Assembly: GCA_029834535.1 (NCBI GenBank)
Contig: JAQMWT010000402.1
Coordinates: 1-64,000 of the forward strand
DNA: 64,000 nucleotides
Source: Chrysophaeum taylorii
Taxonomy: Eukaryota > Sar > Pelagophyceae > Pelagomonadales > Pelagomonadaceae
Reading direction: 5' to 3'
Within the stretch, counting starts at the first letter, position 1. Each line of letters starts with the position of its first letter. Positions 11,123-22,192 of this stretch are shown in pieces. The notes beneath the pieces are model-generated. The model had not been told where the DNA came from and made no database searches. It saw only the letters and a program-made list of their open reading frames with translations. The position numbers and the translations under genes were made by a program.

Positions 11123-11303
11123 TCGCTCGCACGCACGCTCGCTCGCACGCTCGCACGCACGCACGCACGCTCGCACGCACGCACGCACGCTCGCTCGCTC
11201 GCTCGCACGCACGCTCGCACGCTCGCACGCACGCACGCTCGCACGCACGTACGCACGCTCGCACGCACGCACGCACGCACGCTCGCACGCTCGCACGCAC
11301 GCA
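10914..11303. repeat. 390-bp CGCA/CGCT tetranucleotide tract
   Basis: Almost pure ACGC units are interspersed with TCGC units. All reading frames are open because the repeat lacks stops, giving low-complexity frames such as RACVRACV. I treat these frames as non-genic. Confidence 0.95.
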
Positions 11304-11609
11304 CTGCGTAATGAAGACATGAGAAGACACCCACTTTTCCCCCATTGCAAGCCAGAACGACCACATCGATGTGCCCGCTGTGAGTATTGACAGAGGTTAT
11401 CGCGAGTCGCGTCGCACCCCCCCCTGGTCGAGAACTGCGTTCAACACCCAACAAGGTGGTGTTGTTGTTGTTGTTGTTGGTGTTGTTGTTGTCGATCGGG
11501 GCGAAAAAGTGTCACGTGGTTTCTGAACTCCAAGGTATCGCAATAGAAAACAAATAGCAGCAGTCGCTCCTAAAAAAAAAGAGCCCGAATGATGATGATG
11601 ATGATGAGT
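11304..11609. other. Short intergenic stretch with GTT and GAT repeats
   Basis: It holds a (GTT)n run near 11,458-11,491 and a (GAT)n run near 11,588-11,606 just past the exonuclease stop codon. No gene is seen. Confidence 0.6.
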
Positions 11610-13583
11610 TTAGTAATGCGCGTAGAAGCAGGCTGCCCCGCGCATGCAGTAGCCCTGGGCGAAGTAGCGACAGCGGGTGCAGTGGAGGTCCTGGGGAGGG
11701 CGGCGCAGGAGGATCGGGGCTTCCGGCGGCGGCGGCGGGGCATCGTCTTGGTTTTTTGTCGTGGTTAGGAGAGCGAGTCGGGGCGCCGGGGCGTTTTCGG
11801 GTATCGCGGACGCGGCTCGATGATCGTCGAGGGCATCGATCGAGGCTTTGGACGCCGGGAGGCGAGGGGTCCTTTTGGGTATGAGAGCAGCGTCTTTCGC
11901 AGAAATAGAGTACCGCGGGTCGGGCGGCGGGATCCCCTTCCTCCCTCGACGCAGGCGAAAGACGTATTCAGATACGACGAAATTTGTTTGCCGGAGCTCG
12001 CAGCGGCCGCCGAACAAAAAATTTTCGTTCGAATAGGGGGAAAAAAGGACGGGGTTCGGGTGATTTGTGTTCCTGAGCCGCTCCTCCGCAGACAGGTGCG
12101 GCTCAATTTTTTTGACTGCTTCCGCAACTCTCGGGACGTCTGCGAAGGGCAGCAAGACGACCCACAACCACTTCAACGTGGACGGTTTGCCGTTTGGATC
12201 CAGATCAAAGGGATCGTCCGACATGAGGCGTTGAGCCGGGCGCGGAACGCAGTGTCGGGACGCCACCGGCAAGACGCAGACGAGCTGGACGAGCGGCGCG
12301 ACGGGCCGGCCGAGGTCGAATCTGTCGTCTACGGCGTTCGCGCGCCTCAAGTCGTCGGCTAACGGCGCGTAGTGATACGGGTAGTACCACGACCACGACG
12401 TCAAACCTCTGTAGTAATTTGAGACGAACAAGATCCCGCGAATGTAGGCTTCGCACATGCGCGGCTCGTAGTTGATTTTTTTGTGGTACCGCGCGCGGAA
12501 TCCACCGCGTCCGAGCCGAAGGTTCTCGGTCGGTATTATCGATCTTTCTCTCGCGCGTACTTCCACCATTCTCGCGAACGACTCTGGGGAGTCGATCGCG
12601 TCAAAGTCTTCTTGTTGTGCCAGAGGTGGCTCGGTGGGGGCTCGCTGTCGGCGGAGAATCTCGGGCTCGAGGACGGCGAGGAGACCGAGGAGCCCCGCGA
12701 CGTTCGGGACGATCACCGCGCTCCCCTTCTCCTCCGTCAGCCGCAAGCCCTGCCTCTCGTACAAGACGAGGAGCAAGTCGAGGCCGCCATCCGGAATCGA
12801 CAACGCCGGGAGCGGCGGAAGGAAGTCGTTTCCGACGAAAATACACAAAAGCACAAAGTCATCCACGAATTGTTCGAGATCGTCGGGTTCGAACTCGACT
12901 CGCAGACATTCTCGAATCCTTTGAATCGACACCATCCGTTTCTCTCGGAGAACAAAAAGCCTGGGGTTGTGAAGGACGAGACACAAAAACACCAGATCCG
13001 CGTCCATCCCAACAACCACCGAGGGCGCGGGCGACGCCCGGAGGTGCGCTACGAGTTTGTGTTCGCCTTCGCCCGGAACGCCGCTGTCGCTCAAGACGAC
13101 CCGCAGCGACGGGTCGCGCACGACAACCGACTCCGCCCAGTCGCGCATCGCGTCGCCCAACTTGGCCATAAACTCCGTCCCAGGAGTGATAGCGTTGTGG
13201 TCCCACCGCTTTCTTTGTTCCTCGAATTCGCGGCCGACGCTCCGAGCCCTCACTTCCTCGGCTGCCGCCGCCATTTCCTCCGCATCCCGCGCCGCGCAGA
13301 ACCGCCGCTTCCTTTGCTGGTTCATCTTCGCGCGCGGCGCGACCCCGTCCAAAGCGAGGTACACCAGTCGCTTCGGCTTGACGCGCTCGACGATCTCGTC
13401 CAGAGCCTTCGTCACGTTCGCGACCATCTCTTCCTCATTTTTCGGTTGGGGTTTTCCTTCGGGATGACAGCACGGGTGCACCACGCCGTTGCAGTCCACG
13501 TACAGATTATCCACCTCGCACTCTTCCACGACGATAGCGGGGTACCTCGCCTCGAGCCATTTGTAAAATGCGGGCACGCCCAT
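11610..13583 (-). CDS. XRN-family 5'-3' exoribonuclease with C-terminal CCCH zinc finger
   Basis: This is an intact single-exon gene of 657 residues starting at ATG 13583. XRN enzymes degrade 5'-monophosphorylated RNA processively. The N-terminal nuclease region begins MGVPAFYKWLEARYP and carries the acidic catalytic segments VDCNGVVH, LALDGVAPRAKMNQQR, SDSGVPGEGEHKL and GMDADLVFL. A second conserved region has YYPYHYAPLADDLR near residue 410. The protein ends with a CCCH finger (C-x7-C-x5-C-x3-H, within CRYFAQGYCMRGAACFYAH) after a proline-rich linker. It is much shorter than animal XRN2 or XRN1. A finger at the very C-terminus is not part of the usual XRN layout and may add RNA binding. Nuclear versus cytoplasmic role is not determined. 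Confidence 0.92.
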   Translation of the reverse strand: MGVPAFYKWLEARYPAIVVEECEVDNLYVDCNGVVHPCCHPEGKPQPKNEEEMVANVTKALDEIVERVKPKRLVYLALDGVAPRAKMNQQRKRRFCAARDAEEMAAAAEEVRARSVGREFEEQRKRWDHNAITPGTEFMAKLGDAMRDWAESVVVRDPSLRVVLSDSGVPGEGEHKLVAHLRASPAPSVVVGMDADLVFLCLVLHNPRLFVLREKRMVSIQRIRECLRVEFEPDDLEQFVDDFVLLCIFVGNDFLPPLPALSIPDGGLDLLLVLYERQGLRLTEEKGSAVIVPNVAGLLGLLAVLEPEILRRQRAPTEPPLAQQEDFDAIDSPESFARMVEVRARERSIIPTENLRLGRGGFRARYHKKINYEPRMCEAYIRGILFVSNYYRGLTSWSWYYPYHYAPLADDLRRANAVDDRFDLGRPVAPLVQLVCVLPVASRHCVPRPAQRLMSDDPFDLDPNGKPSTLKWLWVVLLPFADVPRVAEAVKKIEPHLSAEERLRNTNHPNPVLFSPYSNENFLFGGRCELRQTNFVVSEYVFRLRRGRKGIPPPDPRYSISAKDAALIPKRTPRLPASKASIDALDDHRAASAIPENAPAPRLALLTTTKNQDDAPPPPPEAPILLRRPPQDLHCTRCRYFAQGYCMRGAACFYAHY

Positions 13584-14078
13584 CGCTCTCTCTTCTTCTC
13601 TTTTTGTATAGGGTTAGGGTTGGTTTATTTATTTAAGGGTCTGTGCGGGAAAAAAAAAAGAAAAGATTCATTATCTCTCTCTCCAGAAGTGTGTGTTGTT
13701 GTCGGGGCACGTGCGTGGTCATCGGGCCCCGACCCATCAGCTTGTGCACAACAATAATGATCGACTCGACTCGACTCGACTCGACTCGACTTTGGGGGTT
13801 GCCTCGCTTCGAAAAAAAAAAGGCCCGCGTAGTGTAAAAAGTCGACAAATCTTGAACCGAAAAATAGGGGCCATCCGGAGGCGCACGGCCACAGCGAAGC
13901 CGACCCGAACAACTCGCGGGTTATATTATTTTGACGATCGCGGCGGGATGGCGATGCATGCAAGGGAGACACTCAGCGGTGGTCCGGTGTCTCCAATTTC
14001 AGCACTGCTAGCGCTGATAATCGTGTCCTCGGAAGCGCCGTTCTGGGCATTATATGATATACGCGACGCGCTGCGGCC
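13584..14078. other. Intergenic stretch with GACTC repeat
   Basis: It holds a (GACTC)n run near 13,758-13,791. No gene is seen. Confidence 0.5.
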
Positions 14079-16185
14079 TCAACAATACGAAGAGCAGGAG
14101 GGTGCCAACGAGTTTGGAGCGAGGAGGTGAGTCGGAGACGCGAAACCTCGGCTAGACATCCGGGCTCGTAGTATCGAAGCCAGTAGGGTCGCGACGTCGC
14201 AAATCGTCGTCTTCTCCCAATTAATTATGGGCTCAGCTTGCGGGCGCAAATCGGGATCGTCTTCCACCTCGACGAGAGGTTTAAGGTCGTCCATGACAAA
14301 GCGCCGCCAGGAGTTGGCCGCCGCCTCGGAGCCGTGTTTCAAGTACGAGGGACGGTTCGCGGTGAACCAGGCCGAGAAATCCTCCTTATCCTCCTCGTAG
14401 ACGTAATGTAAATCCAGCCGTAAAAAACGACGTTGCCGCCCGTCCATCCAGGGTTTGTTTGTTGACTGCATCGATAACGGCAACCGATTCCATAGTAGAG
14501 CTATTCGTACCCGTCAGCACGCGTTGGCGGATCAGATTGTCGTGGAATGGTCAGCATCTCTTGTCGTGTCGGAGCTGCAGGTCGCTTCATCGATTCGCTC
14601 TTCGGCTTGGGCATGGAGATCCTCGTCGCTCGCGAGGCAACGGGCCTCGAGAGAACGACGTACATCGGTCGATGGACCATACTCGCTGCTCCGGGCTCGG
14701 GAGCATCTCAGATTTTTTTGAGATCGAAAAATGTCCTCCGCTCCTGTGTCTTCTCGGTCAGGAAGGCCGCGTGCTCTCGGCCTTGCCGATATTTGCGTTG
14801 GTCGTCGAAGTTTTTGGGCCGAAGCTCTTCTTCCGCCCTATTTCCAAGACGTAGCACTCTCGATCGCGCGGGGATCGATCGATCTGCGATCGACGAGAGC
14901 GAAGCAAGGTGAGTGGAAAGCTCGCGAGCGATTTTTCGCAGTGCCATTGTGGAGATCTGATTCGACGATGATGGTGTGACGACTTGACCTTGGCAACAAG
15001 AGCCTCGACTTGGTCCATCTCGATCCTCGTCGCGACGACGGCGCTCTTGGGGGGCAGCAGCTTTGTGCTGAGCCCTCGCGTCGGCTGTCAAATCTGCAAG
15101 CGAACGGCCAGCAGTCTCGAGCGCAGCCGCCGCGAGCTGGGGTGACAGCTCGCCCAACACTCCATCGCTCTGCTCATCCTTGCACCGGCGCTTCACCGTC
15201 GACCTTTTCATCGACCCCGCGTGCTACGCTGGGCACGGATCTCGACAACACCAAGCTGGCCAAACACACCATCCCTACCGCAGGCAATGACACCGGAGAT
15301 AGATGCTCGAGATGTTGCTTGCTTGCTCGAGGGAAAGATTCTACCGTGGTACTTGGCGCCTATAAATTGGATTTCGCAGCGGTTCGCGCGACGTTTCGAG
15401 CCAGCGTGCGCCGTCTCGAGCTGCTCGTCCGTCTGGTTCGCCTTGGAAAAGCAGCTCGCCGCCGTCCGTCCGTCCGTCCGTCCGTCCGTCCGTCCACATA
15501 GCGCGTCGCCAGACCATTCATTCTCGAAGGTGCGCAGGCAGCCCTCGCTCCAGGCCTTGATTGTCTTGAGCATGACATCCTTGATCCGAGTGTCGAGCTG
15601 ACCTTAAAGATGATGATGACGTCGCGGACGGCCGCGACGTCGCGGATCGAGGTCTTCTTGCCACCACCACCGACTGAGCGCTTCGTTGATGACTCAGAGC
15701 GGACGACCGAAAACTCCCTCCTGGTAGGCTTCGATCTCCTCATTGACGTCGAAGGCCTGGTAGTCGAGCGTAGCAATAAATCCACGATCGGCAGTAGTTC
15801 GAGCTCCTCGGCCAGCGCTCGGGACCAGCACCGCTAAGACGACCGACGCTACAGCCTCCTCGGAGATCTCGGCCGGTGGCATGCTAAAAGTTTCATGTCT
15901 CCCGGGCGCTGGAGCTTGGATGGCCAGGGCGTCTGTCTCTCCAGAGCCGGCACCGGCGCCCCGTGGCTTCGAAGTCACGCAACAGATCTGCACGCGCTGT
16001 TGATCAAGAAGCTCCTCCTGCAGCCGCCCGACCCCCTCCTCCTTGGCCTCGGCGCGCCCTTCGGCGAAGAGATCCAGTTGAAGCTCGCGGTGGTTGAGCT
16101 TGTTGACGTCGGCGTGTTTGTGCTGGACTGGAGCTTTTGCGGTACTCCTTGGGATTCGAACACGATTTCCGCCGCGCAACGTCGT
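14079..16185 (-). pseudogene. Decayed, internally deleted relative of the DDE-like transposase
   Basis: Minus-strand fragments in several frames match the gene at 809-4966 in collinear order. From high to low coordinate: PPAEISEEAVASVVLAVLV (compare VAPAEIPEVLVSVVEAVVG), LDYQAFDVNEEIEAY (compare GYEAFDTEIATYAQF), SIRDVAAVRD, MLKTIKAWSEGCLRTF (compare MLDALRAWGRGMRRTF), and FSAWFTANRPSYLKHGSEAA (compare FSGWLLANRPTFFNGSKPA). The segment holding both predicted catalytic aspartates, between PAEI and YEAFD, is missing. A (GTCC)n run near 15,466-15,494 sits inside the relic. Multiple frameshifts show it is non-functional. Sequence divergence from the intact copy is considerable, so this is an older or separate subfamily. 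Confidence 0.75.
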
Positions 16186-16304
16186 CGTCGCTAACTGCTT
16201 TTCGAGTTGTTGCGAAAGCTGTTGTTGCCTGAGCTCCTTCTCGGGCTACGCGGGCTTCTTCGTTCGCAGCCTTGGAAGGCGGTGGCCTGTCTCGTTTCTT
16301 CTTA

Positions 16305-16565
16305 TTAAAATAAGGGATCGGTCAAGTTTGGTCAACAAGTTTGGTCAATTTCTTTTAAGTTTGCTCGATTTTGATGTATGTTTAAGAAAAAAATTTACAA
16401 GTTTGGTCATTTTCAATAGTAGTTTGATCATTCAAAATTTCGGTTACTCCGAAGTTGCATTAAGTTTGATCAATCAACCCTTCAAGTTTGATTAATAACC
16501 TTGTAAGTTTGGTCAACAAGTTTGATAACTACTCCTCAAACTTCCACAGTATTGACCAAACTTTG
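16305..16565. repeat. AT-rich array of AAGTTTGGTCA-like motifs
   Basis: About nine degenerate copies of AAGTTTGRTCA, some on the opposite strand as TGACCAAACTT, occur in 260 bp. The base composition differs sharply from the GC-rich surroundings. Single copies also appear at about 19,880-19,935. Confidence 0.7.
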
Positions 16566-16584
16566 GCTTTTAAATCAAACAAGG

Positions 16585-17530
16585 GCAGGCCAGTAAGTTC
16601 ACCTAGTCCCAATCTCTAACCCCAGTAAGTTCACCTGGTCCCAGTAAGTTTCATATAAGTTCACCTGGTCAGTATTATTATTGACAGTAAGTTCACCTAG
16701 CTCACACCAACTCCTTTGAGCTCGTCGCTCTCGCCTCCGCCAATCTAAGCTGCTTTGATCCGCACGCGCCTCCAACCTTTGAGTTTACTCTAAAAACCCT
16801 TTACTCTAAAAACCCCAGTATGTTCACCTGGTCCCAGTTTCACCTGGTCACTCAGCTCACCTAGTCCCAATCTCCAACCCCAGTAAGTTCACCTGGTCCC
16901 AGTAAGTTCACCTACAGTGCGCGTGTAGACGCCGTGAGGGGGCTTATCGGTATTGCGCAGCACGTGTGGGGTAGGGTGGAGTCGTCGACCCAGATGAGTA
17001 TATCCTCGGGGATGCCGATCGACAGAGAGCCACGTAGAGCTGGACGTGGCAGAAGACGGGCTTGGGAAAGAGGACGCCGACCTCGCGGGGCGTCTGGCCC
17101 TGGCTCTTGTTGATCGTTTGGCGTAGGCGGGCCTTAAGCGATACAGGTTGGAGGAGCCTCGGTGACAACGACACGATCGATCACGTATCTGGTACCGTTG
17201 CAGTGGCCGTGCGACGGGTCGAGGTTGCGAAGACATCAAGCTCGCGATCGAAGTCAGCATGCCGTTGGTTGTCAGGGAGTTGAAAACTCTACAGTAAAGA
17301 GCGAGGCGTCGTCTTCCGACCCAGCCTAGTCAGCCGAAAAGAACTCCGACGCCTCGTCTCCGGGAAAATAAAGGCCGCGGTCATGCGCGCGTTGTCAGCA
17401 TCGACAACATCGTTTCGACGGGGCGTGAGAATGGCGCGCTGGCTAAAAGAGCCGCCGCGGGTCGTGGAAATAGTCTGCGAGGTCGCCGTAGACGGCTTGG
17501 AGGATCACTGTCTGGCTCTCGCGCCTACCT
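16585..17530 (-). mobile_element. Helitron-type helicase relic with 3' tail, copy C
   Basis: The layout is the same as in copy B: helicase C-terminal motifs on the minus strand from about 17,530 to 16,940 (including LRNLDPSHGHCNGTRYVI and TINKSQGQTPREVGV), then the GTGAACTTACTGG-rich tail at 16,585-16,925. Small differences from copy B include a 4-base insertion near 17,441. Stops and frameshifts make it inactive. Confidence 0.75.
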
Positions 17531-17567
17531 GATCCTTACTCTCGCGCCTACCTGATCATTACCCTAA

Positions 17568-17628
17568 ATCGAGGGACAAACAAACAAACAAACAGACAGA
17601 CAAACATCTGTCGATTAGTAGTTAGGAA
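17568..17628 (+). repeat. ACAAAC/ACAGAC microsatellite with ATTAGTAG tail
   Basis: This is the same microsatellite and ATTAGTAGTTAGGA boundary as after copy B. Confidence 0.7.
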
Positions 17629-18868
17629 AAGAAGGCTTTTCAAGGGGGCGCGTGAGCGCTTTTGGTTTTGCGAGAATAATGCTGTAAAAACGAGAGCTAG
17701 GTGCTGCAGCCACGCAGAATCTACCGTGGCGTTACACGCGCGACATGGGCACACCCCCCCCCATGACCGCCTTAGAAGGAGATCCACCCTAAGACAGCGT
17801 GGCGACGATACGCGCAAGGAGAGCGGGTAGCGACGCGCGGCCTCGAGAGCAGATTTTCCCCACGGCTTGGCGTGTTTAAGCTGGGCCCATTCTCGTACCT
17901 TCCATCGTTCGTAGAAGCCACCCAAACCGCGACTCACCACGGTGGTGTTGCCGTGGTCGTACTTCATTCTCCAGCAACAAGCGGACATCGGACACCAGAC
18001 TTATTACATGGTCTGCGCGAGACAGACGGATCACCCCATTCTGCATCCCGAAAACCAAGAGGGAGCGCGTCTTTGATAATCGACTCGGGGTCGAGTTAAA
18101 ACGCGAAACTCGACGACCTCGAGAAGCAACGCCCCTCGAGCACCCAAAGATTGTAGTCCCACACTTGTGCGGGACCGTAGAGGACCACGTTCAGGAGTTC
18201 CTCACCGTCGCGTACCCGATCCGGAGTTAGCTGTCCAGCTTGATCATGGGAAAACGGCAACGCGAGCACGTGCCGTTACGCCAGCATAAACAACTCGCAC
18301 GACCGTAAGTGAACATCTCCTTATCCTCCTCCTCCTCGCCCATCTCGACAATCCCGCCCTGCCGCAAGATCTCCCCGGGAGCTGCTGCTGCACCGTCGAG
18401 CACTGTACAAAAAAGTCGGCAAATACAAGCTGCGGCGCGAAGGGATGTCAAGACGTCGACAGCCTCGCTCCAGAAGATCGACAGCCTCGCTCCAGAAGAT
18501 CGCTGACACCACCCCTGTAATTCTAACCCAGTCATCATCAGTACGAGTCTAGATATACGACAAAGTTTGATGTGATCGAAATCTGATCACACCAAATTGA
18601 ATGCCACCAAGTTAGCCCATACACACGCATCAACATGCATAAATACTCGCAGAACAACATCCACAAACAAGGCCTGCGTAAGACAACGCTGATACCACGC
18701 TGTTTCGTCGTCGCCCAAGAGTATTCATTCGAAAGCGCCTTATTCGTTCGATGTTTATGACCGACTACAGCGAACGATCCCGGTTCGTCATCTCGTGCCT
18801 TTAGCGGATGACATTGTTGCAGATGTCTATCAAACGCATATGCCGAGAAGAGCCGCCTGACTGGCTAA
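17629..18868. other. Unassigned stretch with decayed frames
   Basis: No intact gene is seen. Minus-strand pieces such as CCWRMKYDHGNTTVVSRGLG near 17,940-17,985 look like remnants of protein-coding sequence but match nothing I recognise. A direct duplication of GACAGCCTCGCTCCAGAAGA occurs at about 18,460-18,500. Confidence 0.4.
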
Positions 18869-19150
18869 CTAACTAACTAACTAACTTCAGACCTCTCCCG
18901 AGCATAAGAAAGAGCCAGGCCGGACCGGCAGGAGCCGGTACGGAATCACGGAGGAAAATCACGCAGTTGGGGCAGAGGCGAGGGATAAGGACGGACTTGT
19001 TGATGGTGGACCGCCACTGCGCGGTCTTGTGCGAGGTCGTGCAAAAGCGTCGCAGGCCGCGGACGTGTTGGTCCACGAACAATCGACCTGTCCGTCGCGC
19101 TCTGCCCAACCGAGCGAACCCCATGATTCCCAGCGCGGACTTTTTTCCGG
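18869..19150 (-). repeat. Interspersed repeat family X, copy 1
   Basis: It begins with tandem CTAA units (18,869-18,885) and includes CCGGCAGGAGCCGGTACGGA, GGACTTGTTGATGGTGGACC and GTTGGTCCACGAACAATCGA. The reverse complement matches 36,096-36,330 closely and 43,310-43,440 partly. A minus-strand frame (TGRLFVDQHVRGLRRF) is shared with the 36-kb copy, so the repeat may derive from coding DNA. Confidence 0.7.
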
Positions 19151-20067
19151 GTGCTAACCGGCCAGCGAGCCGCCTGACTTGCCCTCCATAAAGCCCTTGA
19201 TGAGGACCGACACGGCCTCGCAGAAGTGTGCTTCGCGCGATAGCTGGATCTTTTTTTGTCGGCAAGAAGGTCCCGAGAGCAGGTGTGCCTTTTACAACAC
19301 ACGTGACGATATTGTCTACTTGCACATCACAACGAGCAGCACGCACATAAAAGCTGCATCTTGCATATAGCATTCGAACGACAGCGCTGTCGCGCAGTCT
19401 GTAGACCATGTTGTTGTACGTACGCGCCGTCAACTTGTGTGACTGCTGCAAGTCGGCCTCGAGAACACACATGCTGAACTTGGCATCTTGGTTAGAAAAG
19501 TGGACTACCCTCGTATTTTTTTCGCGCTCCGAGCTGGTGCGACAGCGTACTCGGCGATCTCTCATAGTCGTTTACCACCTTCGTCTGGGCACGCTTAGAC
19601 TCGTTGTTTTCTTTCTCGGCGTCGTCGTGGTCAACCGACGTCGGCGTGTTTAACACCACCACCACGCGACCCGAGCGACGACGAAACCATCGCATCGATA
19701 CCGTGTTCGTTTTGAAGTCGAAGGACGCTCCGGAGTCTCGGTGCGACATGCAGAACCGCTGAAAGCTTGATCACGGCGGGCCTTGTTTTGTCACGACGAA
19801 CCGTATGTGTGCTCTCTCTAAGAGTAGTACAAGTTTAGTCTCAACCAAGAGACGGATTTTGACCAAACACTTAAGTGACCACCACCACCACTGTTGTTGA
19901 AGGTTTATGGTGACCAAACTTGTGTGGTGGGTGGTTGGAAACTTGACTTTTTTTCCCTTAAAATAAATAAATAATGGCCCCCTGGCTAAAAATTCAAAAA
20001 AGTTTTGTAGCCGCAAGTCAGTCGTGGGGGAAAAAAAAACAAAGAAAAAATCCCCGACCACAAGAGG
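19151..20067. other. Stretch upstream of the C2/EF-hand gene
   Basis: No gene is supported. AAGTTTGGTCA-type motifs near 19,880-19,935 could be promoter elements or repeat debris. Confidence 0.4.
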
Positions 20068-22192
20068 ATGAGGCGAAGCGAGAGCGATGCGTTCCAGAAG
20101 AAGAATCGGTTCGACATGGTGCCGATGATGAAGATGCGGAGCGACCGGTCCTTGCACCGGCTCCGGGAAGAAGAAGAACAAGAAGAACCACCGAAGATTT
20201 CCAAGAACTTTTTGAAGGCAACGGTTCTCGGCGGATACGAAGGCCAAAAAAAAATGTGCATCGGAAAGCTCGGGGTGCGCGTCGTGGAGGCCGCGCACCT
20301 GCCATCGGCGGATCTGAACGGGTCGTCGGACCCTTATGTGGTAGTTCGAGTGAACGACCAAACCTTCCGGACCAAGACGGTGAAGAAGAACTTGTGCCCC
20401 CAGTTTCGAGAGAGTTTCGCGTTTGGAATTTGGCGGTACGACGACGTGCTGCAGGTGGATGTGTTCGACTCGGACGACCAGAGCGCCGACGATTTTCTGG
20501 GCGGGGTGCACGTGCAGGTGGCGGATCTCGCGGGGTTAGGGATCGTGAGGAGATGGTGGCGGTTGGAGTGTCGCGCGCCGTCGGCCGCGGTTCATCTCCA
20601 TCTCGAATACGAGTGTTCGGCGGTCGGAGAGGCGCTGTCATATTTTTGGGTTGACCCCCCATTACCCCCCAAAGATCACAAGTTTGAAATCAACTCCTTT
20701 TACGCGAGCGCGACCAAGTTGAAGGAGCTGGCCGAGCCGGTCGGGGTCGCGGCGACGGCCTTCAACGAGGCGGTGCGGTGGACTCATCCGAGGTCGGGGT
20801 GGGCCTTTGTCGCGGCGTTGGGGTTGGGGGTGTGGATCGACCGTTTCTTCGAGTTTTTTCACTACGCTATAGTAGCTTTGATGTGTTGGACTTTGCGGCG
20901 AAAACTCCGGTGGCGCGGCTTCAAGAATCGCGCTTCGTACCTGTTCGACCTCTACGAGAAGGACGGTCTTCTGGAGAAAAGAGACGTCGACCGGGCAATT
21001 CAAGAGCTTTCGTCATCATCATCTTCTTCTTCTTCTTCTTCAATAGACGCGCCGGAGGGCGGCGTGATGACGAGAGACGAATTCGATCGACTGATCGAAC
21101 GTAAGTTCGCCGGCGGCGGCGGCGGCGGCCATCCCACCACCACTCCCCCCCCAAGAGGAAGGCGCTTTCAGCGGCGTGCCGCGGAAAGCGATTAATATCG
21201 CCGGACGCAAGGCTGGGGGCCGCGACCTCGCATACGCCGCTTTTCTCTTAGAAGACGTCGCCAAACAGCTCGAGTACTTCACTCGCGTACTTTCGTGGTC
21301 GGATTTTTCGCTTTCCGTACCTTGCTTTTGCGCGAACCTTGTTCTCGCCTACCTCCACCGCTTCGTACCGCTACGGTATTTTGCGGTGCCGGGCATTTGT
21401 TGCATGTTCGGATATTACAGCGAAAAAAGAATCTTTCTCGAAAGATTTGTTTCTCGCGCTCCAATAGCGTACGACCGGTACCGCGCTCTCAAGACTAAAA
21501 AAGGACTCAAAACACTCCCGGACACGCACATGCCCGTCCCAACGCACAAACCAACCAGGATTCTCCACCGCGAAGCTCACAGAAAAAAATCGCTCAAGCT
21601 TCTCCTCCAGGCGCTTTTCTCGCGCCTCGACGTCGACGGTTCCGGAACCATCGACGCCGACGAACTGAAGGACTTTGTGACGCGCGCGGGGGAGCGCGCT
21701 ACCCCCAAAGCCAAGACCGCCCTCGGGTCGCAAGTTCCGGCGCGCGTTGACGCTTTGGTCTCGCAACTCGACGTCAACGGCGACGGCGAGATCGATTTTT
21801 GCGAATTTTCCGAGATGCTGTCGACGCAAGCAAGCTTCGCCGACGTCCTCATCCAGGACGAACTCCTCCGACAGCTCCGCGACCCCGACGGCTTCAAGTG
21901 CGTGAAGCTCCCCGCGAATCAACCGTACTTCAAAAACATCGGCGCCCACCACACGAACCTCGCGCTCCTTGATAGGGGGCTATCCTACAAGAACCGCCAC
22001 GGAGACACCTGCGTCGTCTCGCACGTTGCCCTCGTCAAGCCCGTCGGGGACCACGGCATCGACGTCGACTACACGGACGATCACGACAAGACCAAGCCCC
22101 TCCACCTCAACGTTCCCGACTGTCTCCGAGACCCCCTCATCGACATCCTCCGCCACCACCTCTGCGCCGCCGGTGCCGCCAGGCGGTCCTAA
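20068..22192 (+). CDS. C2-domain, EF-hand membrane protein (MCTP-like)
   Basis: Two exons (20068-21100 and 21156-22192) give 689 residues. One C2 domain lies at about 66-185, with the calcium-binding aspartates seen in LPSADLNGSSDPYVVV and DVFDSDDQSADDF. A hydrophobic hairpin follows near 245-275 (FVAALGLGVW, YAIVALMCW), then an EF-hand-like segment (FDLYEKDGLLEKRDV) and poly-Ser. Exon 2 adds a second hydrophobic region, then a canonical EF-hand pair, LDVDGSGTIDADE and LDVNGDGEIDFCE. The C-terminus (VVSHVALVKPVGDHGIDVDY) is perhaps GRAM/PH-like. Membrane hairpins after C2 resemble MCTP proteins, which work at ER contact sites, but adding EF-hands is unusual. The likely role is calcium-responsive membrane tethering or lipid transfer; this is inferred. 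The ATG at 20068 is the first in frame. Confidence 0.85.
21101..21155 (+). other. 55-bp GT-AG intron in the C2/EF-hand gene
   Basis: The donor is GTAAGT and the acceptor follows a pyrimidine run, CCCCCCCCAAG. Removal restores one frame across two otherwise separate open frames, with the junction reading DRLIEQEGAFSG. A later AG at 21,171 gives the wrong frame. Confidence 0.8.

Noticed and set aside
10914-11303. Possible CRISPR-like array
   Set aside because: It is a simple tetranucleotide repeat with no unique spacers, in a eukaryotic context.
10790-11454. Several long overlapping frames through the CGCA/CGCT tract
   Set aside because: They consist of RACV-like or HART-like repeats produced by a stop-free tetranucleotide repeat.
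12483-13757. 424-codon plus-strand open frame
   Set aside because: It is antisense to the XRN gene, which has clear catalytic motifs.
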